NCBI GenBank assembly: GCA_016206385.1
Contig: JACQRS010000147.1
Span: 1 to 10,845 of the forward strand
Direction: 5' to 3'
DNA length: 10,845 nt
Origin: Candidatus Rokuibacteriota bacterium
Lineage (GTDB): Bacteria; Methylomirabilota; Methylomirabilia; Rokubacteriales; CSP1-6
Shown here: piece by piece, positions 1-5,266 of the stretch
How the letters are laid out: each line of letters opens with the position of its first letter
Position numbering within the stretch: position 1 is the first letter of the stretch
Position numbers and translations under genes: made by a program
The notes under the pieces: model-generated
Told to the model about the DNA's origin: nothing
The model's input: only the letters and a program-made list of their open reading frames with translations
The model's database searches: none

Positions 1-1
1 C

Positions 2-883
2 TGCTGTCCCGATCCCGCCCTGGGGTCCCTCAACCGCGAGTGCTTCGACGCCAGGCAAACCCCACCCGACACGATCGTCCGTTCCGCCCTGACCCTGCCG
101 TTCCTGGCTCCCTGCCGACTGGTGGCGGTCAGGGAGAGCCAGGCGCTCGACGGCAGGGAAAGCCACTCCCTCAGGGAGTACGCGAAGGCTCCCAATCCCT
201 CCACACGCCTCCTCTTCCTCGCCAGCGAGAGGCTGCCGCCCGGCCACTGGCTCCTGGAGCTGGTTCCGGCCGCTGCGGTGGTGGCCGCGCGCCCGCCCGC
301 GGTGCGCGAGCTTCCGGGCTGGCTTCAACGGCGCGCAGCAACGGCGGGTCTCTCGCTGAGTGACGACGCGGCCCAGCTCCTGGTCGAGTGGGTCGGCGAG
401 GACCTGACAGCGCTTCTCGGCGAGCTGGAGAAGGCGACCCTCTGGGCAGGGGAGCCGGGGGGGCGGGTTGGCGTGGAGGAGGTCAACGCCGTCGTTGGCG
501 AGCACCGGGTCCGCTCGGTGTTTGACCTCACCCGCGGCCTTGAGCGCCGCGCGCTCGGGCCGGCGCTCGCGGTGCTGGGGGCACTTCTGGACTCTGGCGA
601 GGAGCCGCTCGGGCTCCTGGCGATGCTCGCGCGGGAGGTTCGCTTGACGTGGCTCGCCAAGGAGTGGCTCAAGCAGGGAAAGTCTCTGGAGGAGATCGCC
701 CGGGCGCTTCGTCGGCCGGTGCCGGCCGTGGAGGCCTTTCTCGCCAGGGCCGAGTCGTGCTCGGAGGCGGCGCTCCGGCGCCAGCTCTCCCGGTGCTGGG
801 AAGTGGAGCGGCGGCTCAAGGCCGGGGGACAGCCGCGCGCCGAGCTCACCTTGCTCCTCGCCGACCTCTGCGTGGCGGGATGA
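2..883 (+). CDS. holA: DNA polymerase III delta subunit (clamp loader), 5'-truncated
   Basis: Delta subunit of the clamp-loader complex, which opens the beta sliding clamp for loading onto primed DNA. The frame is open from base 2, so the start lies outside the window; an internal ATG at 122 is not the true start, because the residues before it read like domain I (NRECFDARQTPPDTIV, then TLPFLAPCRLVAVRE). Visible are the domain I strand after TLPFLAP, then LLFLASERLPPGHWLLELVP, then a helical middle and C-terminal collar domain (SDDAAQLLVEWVGEDLTALL, followed by ELEKATLWAG, a typical delta signature). The remaining 293 residues compare with about 330-340 in the family, so roughly 40-50 N-terminal residues are missing. 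The stop overlaps the next gene by ATGA, implying one transcript. The holA identity is firm; delta proteins diverge strongly and only short blocks are conserved. Confidence 0.9.
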   Translation, partial: CCPDPALGSLNRECFDARQTPPDTIVRSALTLPFLAPCRLVAVRESQALDGRESHSLREYAKAPNPSTRLLFLASERLPPGHWLLELVPAAAVVAARPPAVRELPGWLQRRAATAGLSLSDDAAQLLVEWVGEDLTALLGELEKATLWAGEPGGRVGVEEVNAVVGEHRVRSVFDLTRGLERRALGPALAVLGALLDSGEEPLGLLAMLAREVRLTWLAKEWLKQGKSLEEIARALRRPVPAVEAFLARAESCSEAALRRQLSRCWEVERRLKAGGQPRAELTLLLADLCVAG

Positions 884-2274
884 TGCGGGGCACCGCGTGG
901 TTCCTCGCGTTCCTCGGCGTTTTTGGGGTTTGGAGCGACGGCCACGTTGGATCGGTCGCTCACGCTGGCGAGCTGCGCCCGGGCGGGGCGGGGCGCGGAG
1001 GCGTTCTTTCCCCCCGGGCGTCGGAGGCCGCGTCGGTGACGCTCAGGGCGGGAGCCGCGTCAATCGACATCACCCCTCCGGTCGGCGTGTCGCTGGCCGG
1101 ATACGGCGGGCTCGGCCGGCGCCTGCTCCTCCCGGACCTCCTCGGCCTCTATCCCTACGCGTTCTGGTTCAAACCGTCGACGGGCATCCACCTGCCCATC
1201 ATGGCCCGGGCGCTCGTTCTGGAGGGCGGGCAGGCCAGGGTGCTCTGGATCGCCGTGGACCTGATCGGTGTCGATTCCCAGCTCGTGAGGGACCTCACGT
1301 CCCGGCTGGCTTCGGAGGGGTTCAGCTACACCGCGGTGATTGTTGCGGCTTCTCACACCCACTCAGGACCTGGCAACTTCTCCCGCTCCCGCCTCTTTGG
1401 CTTCCTGGCGCTGGATCGCTTCGTTCCAGAAATCGTCGATCACCTCCTCAGGGGAATGATCCAGGCGGCCCGGCAGGCGGAGCTCAGGAAGGTTCCGGCG
1501 CGGGTGGGTGGAGGAAGCGGGGAGGCAAACGGCATTGCCGTAAGCCGGCTGGACCTCCCGGTGGACCCGGAGCTCGGAGTGCTCAAGGTGGTCGGTGCGG
1601 ACGGGGCTCCGCTGGCCCTCCTCTGGAATTACGCGGTCCACGGAACAACCCTCGGCAAGGAGAACCGGCACCTTTCGGGAGACCTGATGGGGGTCGCCAA
1701 CCGGCTTCTCGAGCGACGCCTGGGAGCACCCGTGTTGTACACCAACGGCGCCGTGGCGGACGTGAGCCCTGCCCGTCACGGCCCGGGCGCGGCTGAGACG
1801 CTGGGGGAGGAGCTGGCTCGCGAGGTGCTGGCGGTCTGGGAACGGGTCCCTCCCCGGCAGGACGCGACGCTCAGGGCCGTGGCCGCTCGGGTTGAACTGC
1901 CCGAGCCGCGGCTGACGCCGAGACACTGCTTCGGTGGCTGGGTCCCGCGCGCGGTCGCGGTGGGGCTCGGCTGGGCGCTGCCCCCGACCACCGAGCTGGC
2001 CGCGGTGGCTGTGGGGGCCTACGCCTGGCTCGCCGTCCCGGGAGAGATCGACACCCGGCTGGGTCAGGAAGTGAAGGCTGAAGGCCGCCGCTTCTTTCGT
2101 GGCGCCTTCGTCGTCGGGCTCGCCAACGGGTATCTCGGGTACTTTCTCGCCCGCGACGCCTACCGCCGGCCGGGCTACATCAGGTGCGCGAGCCTCTACG
2201 GGGAGTCAGGCGGCGAAGTGCTGACCGGGCGGGCGAAGGCGCTGCTGAGACAGCTCGGGGAGTCGCGGCGATGA
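880..2274 (+). CDS. Secreted neutral/alkaline ceramidase-like hydrolase
   Basis: Matches the N-terminal catalytic domain of neutral/alkaline non-lysosomal ceramidases, zinc amidases that cleave the N-acyl bond of ceramides. With M1 at 880, residues 1-30 look like a signal peptide (hydrophobic AWFLAFLGVFGVW, possible cleavage after AHA), so it probably acts in the periplasm or outside. Family landmarks: AGAASIDITPPVGVSLAGYG at the mature N-terminus, SHTHSGPG with H159 and H161, H254 in NYAVHGTT, E389 in PGE, and Y418 in ANGYLGY. These fit the two His, one Glu and one Tyr that bind zinc in the Pseudomonas enzyme. It is 464 residues long and ends just after the SLYGESGGE block, so the C-terminal immunoglobulin-like domain of longer ceramidases is absent. 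ATG 880 gives a 4-nt ATGA overlap with holA; ATG 883 is the alternative. An open frame back to 649 lies inside holA and was not used. The substrate is inferred; other N-acyl lipids or esters are possible. Confidence 0.82.
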   Translation: MMRGTAWFLAFLGVFGVWSDGHVGSVAHAGELRPGGAGRGGVLSPRASEAASVTLRAGAASIDITPPVGVSLAGYGGLGRRLLLPDLLGLYPYAFWFKPSTGIHLPIMARALVLEGGQARVLWIAVDLIGVDSQLVRDLTSRLASEGFSYTAVIVAASHTHSGPGNFSRSRLFGFLALDRFVPEIVDHLLRGMIQAARQAELRKVPARVGGGSGEANGIAVSRLDLPVDPELGVLKVVGADGAPLALLWNYAVHGTTLGKENRHLSGDLMGVANRLLERRLGAPVLYTNGAVADVSPARHGPGAAETLGEELAREVLAVWERVPPRQDATLRAVAARVELPEPRLTPRHCFGGWVPRAVAVGLGWALPPTTELAAVAVGAYAWLAVPGEIDTRLGQEVKAEGRRFFRGAFVVGLANGYLGYFLARDAYRRPGYIRCASLYGESGGEVLTGRAKALLRQLGESRR

Positions 2275-2276
2275 GG

Positions 2277-2537
2277 TCAGGAGAGCGAGGCAACCCGGCG
2301 GCTGAGGGCGGACTTCTTCCGGGCCGCGGCGTTCTTGTGGACGACGCCCTTGGTCACGGCCTTGTCGAGGCTTCGAATCGCGGCAGAAACGAGGGCCCTG
2401 ACGTCCTGGGACTTGTCGCCGAGCGCCACCCGCGCCACCTTGATCGCCGTGCGCACCCGCGAGCGCACAGCCCGGTTCCGGACCCGACGCTTCTCGTTCT
2501 GACGCATCCGCTTCAGCGCGGATTTGGTATTGGCCAT
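2277..2537 (-). CDS. rpsT: Small ribosomal subunit protein S20 (bS20)
   Basis: Primary 16S rRNA-binding protein of the 30S subunit. The 86-residue, Lys/Arg-rich product begins MANTKSALKRMRQNEKRRVR and continues with RSRVRTAIKVAR and KGVVHKNAAARKKSAL, the standard helical S20 signature at the usual length. The ATG at 2537 is the natural family start. The gene is transcribed against all its neighbours: its stop is 2 bp from the stop of the ceramidase-like gene, and its start is 53 bp from the divergent murJ start. Adjacency of holA, rpsT and murJ is a recurrent arrangement in bacteria, here interrupted by the hydrolase. A GGAGGG stretch lies 17 nt before the ATG, too far for a normal ribosome-binding site; it falls within the spacer of the predicted promoter instead. 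Confidence 0.96.
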   Translation of the reverse strand: MANTKSALKRMRQNEKRRVRNRAVRSRVRTAIKVARVALGDKSQDVRALVSAAIRSLDKAVTKGVVHKNAAARKKSALSRRVASLS

Positions 2538-2548
2538 CGCGACGGTTC

Positions 2549-2577
2549 ACACTACCCTCCGAGTCGGGAGCTGTCAA
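2549..2577 (-). promoter_or_regulatory. Predicted sigma-70-type promoter of rpsT
   Basis: Read on the minus strand, a perfect -35 TTGACA (2577-2572) is followed after exactly 17 bp by TAGTGT (2554-2549), which keeps the T, A and final T that matter most in a -10 box. The -10 ends 11 nt before the rpsT ATG, so the predicted transcript would start about 4-6 nt upstream of the start codon. The -35 box overlaps the murJ Shine-Dalgarno on the other strand. Prediction from consensus only. Confidence 0.6.
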
Positions 2578-2581
2578 GGGG
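2576..2581 (+). promoter_or_regulatory. Shine-Dalgarno site fixing the GTG start of murJ
   Basis: AAGGGG lies 9 nt before GTG 2591. It supports this GTG over later in-frame starts, and the protein begins in the right place relative to the conserved SRLLGFLRD block. It shares two bases (2576-2577) with the opposite-strand -35 box of rpsT. Confidence 0.6.
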
Positions 2582-2590
2582 ATCCTGCGG

Positions 2591-4222
2591 GTGAGAGGCG
2601 ACACCACCAACGACGCGGACCTCCCGGAAGCGGCCATCCAATCAGGTTTGCTGCGGGCCGTGGGCGCCATCGGCTCGGCGACCGTCGCGAGCAGGCTGCT
2701 CGGCTTTCTCCGCGACATGGTGGTCGCCCGGGCCTTCGGCGCGGGCCCGACCACCGACGCCTTCTTTGTCGCCTTCCGGATTCCGAACCTCCTCCGCCGC
2801 CTGCTCGCCGAAGGGGCGTTGGCCACGGCCTTCATCCCGGTCTTCACCGAGTTCCTCACGGTCCGGTCCCGGGAGGAGTTCAACCGGATGCTCCGCGCTG
2901 TGGCCGGAGCCCTCCTGGTGGCGCTGTGCGTGGTGACGCTCGTCGGCATCCTCCTCGCCTCCTGGATCGTCCGCATCATGGCCCCGGGCTTTTCTGCCGA
3001 CCCCGAGCAGGTGCGGCTCGCCACCCGGCTCACCCGACTCATGTTCCCCTACCTGATCTTCGTGGGGCTGGCCGCGCTGGCCATGGGGGTGCTCAACGCC
3101 CACCGTCGCTTCTTCACCGGGGCGCTCGCACCCGCGGTGCTGAACGTGGGCATGATTCTCTCGGTGCTGATGCTGGCGCCGTACGCGGAGGTGCCGATCC
3201 TGAGCCTGGCGGTGGGCATGCTCGTGGGGGGTCTCGGGCAGCTCCTGATCCAGATCCCTGAGCTGAGGCAGTCGGGGATCCCGCTGGTGCCGTCGGCGGA
3301 CGTCTCGCACCCCGCGGTCCGCCGGATCGCTGGGCTCCTGGGCCCGTCGGTCTTCGGGCTCGCGGCGGTTCAGCTCAGCGTGTTCGTCAACACCTTCCTC
3401 GCCTCCCTCCTCCCGCACGGGAGCATCTCATTCCTCTACTACGCGGATCGGGTCATGGAGTTTCCCCTCGGCGTCTTCGGCATCGCGGTGGCCACGGCCG
3501 CGCTGCCCCCCATGGCCGAGCAGGCGGCGCGGCGCGACCGCGCTAGCCTCAGGGACACCCTCAACTTCGCGCTCCGCCTCTCCTGCTTTGTGGCGCTCCC
3601 CGCTACGGTCGGCCTCATCCTCTTGCGCGTTCCGATCACCCGGGTTCTGTTCGAACGCGGCGAGTTCGGCCCGGCCAGCACCGAAGCGACGGCGTGGGCG
3701 CTCGGGTTTTACGCGATCGGGCTCCCCGCCTTCTCGGCGGCCCGGATCGCGGCCCAGGCCTTCTACGCGCTCGGGGACACGCGGAGCCCGGTCAGGATCG
3801 GGATCGCGGCGGTGGGCCTCAACGTGCTGTTGGCCCTGGCGTTCATGGGCCCGCTGGCCCATGGCGGCCTGGCGCTGGCTTCCTCGTGTGCCTCGGTGGC
3901 CAACCTGGCCGGGCTCCTCTGGTGTCTCAGGCGTGACCTCGGCCCCCTGGGCCTTCCGAGGATCGTGATGAGCCTGGCCCCGGTGAGCGTGGCGACCGCG
4001 TTGATGGCGTCGTGGTGCGTGCTCCTGCTCCACTGGTGGCCGGCCTCGACCTCGGGGTGGGTGGAAGCTGGATGGCTGGGGGTTGCGGTCGCCGGTAGCG
4101 TGGGGCTGTACGCGGCGATGTGTGCGGGCCTGAGGAGCCAGGAGTTGTCGGCCCTCGTGGCGCTCTTGAGGCGTGGGCGGCATCGCGCCTCGCGAAACTT
4201 GCCTCCGGAGGGACATCGCTGA
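2591..4222 (+). CDS. murJ: Lipid II flippase MurJ (MviN family)
   Basis: Inner-membrane MOP-superfamily transporter that moves the peptidoglycan precursor lipid II to the periplasmic face. The 543-residue protein is strongly hydrophobic throughout, consistent with about 14 membrane helices. It carries the family blocks SRLLGFLRDMVVARAFGAG (residues 34-52), TDAFFVAFRIPNLLRRLLAE (55-74) and YYADRVMEFPLGVFGIAVAT (283-302). Residues equivalent to those important in E. coli MurJ (R18, R24, D39, R52, R270) are present at a constant offset of 17: R35, R41, D56, R69 and R287. The extra N-terminal residues explain most of the length difference from the 511-residue E. coli protein. The start is GTG with an AAGGGG site 9 nt upstream. 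No strong promoter is visible in the 53-bp divergent gap; a weak pair TTGGCC (2530) / TACCCT (2553) is the best I find. Its TGA stop forms part of the next promoter. Confidence 0.96.
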   Translation: MRGDTTNDADLPEAAIQSGLLRAVGAIGSATVASRLLGFLRDMVVARAFGAGPTTDAFFVAFRIPNLLRRLLAEGALATAFIPVFTEFLTVRSREEFNRMLRAVAGALLVALCVVTLVGILLASWIVRIMAPGFSADPEQVRLATRLTRLMFPYLIFVGLAALAMGVLNAHRRFFTGALAPAVLNVGMILSVLMLAPYAEVPILSLAVGMLVGGLGQLLIQIPELRQSGIPLVPSADVSHPAVRRIAGLLGPSVFGLAAVQLSVFVNTFLASLLPHGSISFLYYADRVMEFPLGVFGIAVATAALPPMAEQAARRDRASLRDTLNFALRLSCFVALPATVGLILLRVPITRVLFERGEFGPASTEATAWALGFYAIGLPAFSAARIAAQAFYALGDTRSPVRIGIAAVGLNVLLALAFMGPLAHGGLALASSCASVANLAGLLWCLRRDLGPLGLPRIVMSLAPVSVATALMASWCVLLLHWWPASTSGWVEAGWLGVAVAGSVGLYAAMCAGLRSQELSALVALLRRGRHRASRNLPPEGHR

Positions 4223-4228
4223 TATACT
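4199..4228 (+). promoter_or_regulatory. Predicted extended -10 promoter for the leader and xerD operon
   Basis: TTGCCT (4199-4204), 18 bp, then TATACT (4223-4228) preceded by TGA (4220-4222), giving the extended -10 form TGnTATACT. The -10 matches consensus at 5 of 6 positions and the -35 at 4 of 6. The TG of the extended element is the murJ stop codon itself. Such an AT-rich hexamer is conspicuous in this GC-rich sequence. Expected transcription start is about 4234-4237, just ahead of the structured leader. It would be the main visible promoter for xerD through kdsC. Confidence 0.6.
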
Positions 4229-4250
4229 CCAGCCCCGAGGGAAATCGCGG

Positions 4251-4376
4251 ATGGTGCCCTGCCCGATGAGGGTTACCGACGCCCCGGGAAGGGTCGGTCG
4301 CGAGCGGATCGGCCTTGACCGGGGCGTCAGCATTTTTTCGGAGCCTTCCTCCCGCGCCTCGGCGTTGCGGGATTAG
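4251..4376 (+). CDS. Possible 41-codon leader ORF upstream of xerD
   Basis: Starts ATG 4251 with GAGGGA (4237-4242) 8 nt upstream, and ends at TAG 4374-4376, two bases before the xerD ATG at 4379. The predicted peptide begins MVPCPMRVTDAPGRVGRERI and is basic and unremarkable. By my count 33 of 41 third codon positions are G or C, compatible with coding in this genome but not decisive. The ORF runs through both hairpins described here, so ribosomes translating it would unfold them, and termination beside the xerD start would allow translational coupling. I recognise no family. It may equally be a chance open frame in a GC-rich leader. Confidence 0.3.
   Translation: MVPCPMRVTDAPGRVGRERIGLDRGVSIFSEPSSRASALRD
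4253..4277 (+). other. Leader hairpin 1
   Basis: GGT (4253-4255) pairs with ACC (4275-4277) and CCCT (4257-4260) with AGGG (4269-4272), separated by a small G/TT internal loop, around an 8-nt loop. It directly abuts the larger hairpin at 4278. Thermodynamically modest alone; of interest as part of the two-hairpin leader. Confidence 0.35.
4278..4338 (+). terminator. Long hairpin with T-tract: terminator or attenuator candidate
   Basis: GACGCCCCGG (4278-4287) is perfectly complementary to CCGGGGCGTC (4319-4328). Inside it, 4289-4299 pairs with 4307-4316 (about 10 pairs with one bulge and two G-T wobbles) around the loop GCGAGCG. A run of six T follows at 4333-4338, four nt after the stem. This is the only T-run next to a strong hairpin in the intergenic sequence of the window. 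It could terminate murJ read-through, attenuate transcription into xerD from the promoter at 4199-4228, or define the 3' end of a roughly 100-nt small RNA. The 4-nt offset of the T-tract and the long stem make it less canonical than a textbook terminator. Confidence 0.5.
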
Positions 4377-4378
4377 TG

Positions 4379-5266
4379 ATGGATCCCGTGGTGGAGTTTC
4401 TCGAGGCCCTCCAGATGGAGCGGGGGGCCTCCCCCAACACGCTCTCTGCCTACCGACGCGACCTCGGCGGCTTTCGGCGTTTCCTCCGGGAGCAGCGCTC
4501 GAGCGTGGGCCGTGTCGGAACCTCAGAGATCGCTGGGTACCTCCTGAGGCTCCGCCGGAATGGGCTCGGGCCGCGCAGCGTGGCCAGGCACCTGTCGGCG
4601 GTGCGCGGGCTCTATCGTTTCCTTCTTCGCGAGGGCCGCCTGCGTCGGGACCCCACCGAGCCGCTCGAGGCGCCCCGGCTGGCCATGCGGCTGCCGCGCA
4701 CGCTCTCAGCCGAAGATGTGGTGTCCCTCATTGAGTCCGCCGATGGGGGGACTCCGGCAGGCGTCAGAGATCGGGCGCTTCTCGAGCTCCTGTACGCCAC
4801 CGGCATGCGCGCCTCGGAGTGCAGCACGCTGAGGATCGAGGACGTGAACCTCCCAGCAGGGTACGTGGTCGTGACGGGGAAGGGGAGCCGCCAGCGGTTG
4901 GTCCCCATGGGAGCCCAGGCGTTGGACTGGGTGCGGCGCTACCTCAAGGAAGCGCGCCCGGTGATCGTCAAGGGCGGAGAGTCCGGCACCCTGTTCGTAA
5001 ACCGGCGCGGCGGGCGCCTCTCGCGCCAGGGAGTGTGGGGAATCATCAAGAAGGCCGCCCAGCGGGCGGGGGTGCGGCGGGCCGTCTCCCCCCACACGCT
5101 CCGCCACTCCTTCGCCAGCCACCTCCTCGAGCGCGGCGCCGACCTCCGGTCGGTCCAGACCATGCTGGGGCACGCGGACATTTCGACGACCCAGATCTAC
5201 ACCCACCTCTCGTCGCGGGCCATGCGAGAGATGTATATGCGGTTTCATCCGAGGGCCAGAGCGTAG
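4379..5266 (+). CDS. xerD: Site-specific tyrosine recombinase XerD (XerC/XerD family)
   Basis: Chromosome-dimer-resolving tyrosine recombinase that acts at dif together with its partner Xer protein. The 295-residue length is normal. Residues 1-90 form the SAM-like core-binding domain (GASPNTLSAYRRDLGGFRRF), and the C-terminal domain holds the complete catalytic set R144 (ATGMRASE), K168 (GKGSRQRLVP), H239 and R242 (SPHTLRHSFA), H265 (LGHADIS) and nucleophile Y274 (TTQIYTH). The end, RFHPRARA, is typical of Xer proteins. Blocks such as QGVWGIIKKAAQRAG and SPHTLRH look more like XerD than XerC, but paralogue choice is uncertain. ATG 4379 gives the standard start MDPVVEFLEAL; GTG 4376, in frame and one codon earlier, is the alternative. 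There is no integron, phage or IS context, so this is the housekeeping recombinase. Its stop abuts the next gene. Confidence 0.9.
   Translation: MDPVVEFLEALQMERGASPNTLSAYRRDLGGFRRFLREQRSSVGRVGTSEIAGYLLRLRRNGLGPRSVARHLSAVRGLYRFLLREGRLRRDPTEPLEAPRLAMRLPRTLSAEDVVSLIESADGGTPAGVRDRALLELLYATGMRASECSTLRIEDVNLPAGYVVVTGKGSRQRLVPMGAQALDWVRRYLKEARPVIVKGGESGTLFVNRRGGRLSRQGVWGIIKKAAQRAGVRRAVSPHTLRHSFASHLLERGADLRSVQTMLGHADISTTQIYTHLSSRAMREMYMRFHPRARA

Noticed and set aside
649..879. In-frame upstream extension of the ceramidase-like gene inside holA
   Set aside because: Overlaps the holA C-terminal domain and would bury the signal peptide; ATG 880 gives a signal peptide at the N-terminus and an ATGA overlap.
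2588..3420. Antisense and alternate-frame open frames opposite murJ
   Set aside because: They are charge-rich shadows opposite hydrophobic MurJ codons, without family motifs.
4250..4290. Resemblance of CTGCCCGATGA and GGGTTACC to a SAM-I (S-box) riboswitch core
   Set aside because: The required GGCAACC and downstream conserved segments are missing and the helices do not form the four-way S-box layout; treated as chance similarity.
4379..5266. Tyrosine recombinase as a sign of a mobile element
   Set aside because: It has the length, ending and operon context of housekeeping Xer proteins, with no attachment sites, cargo genes or tRNA insertion nearby.
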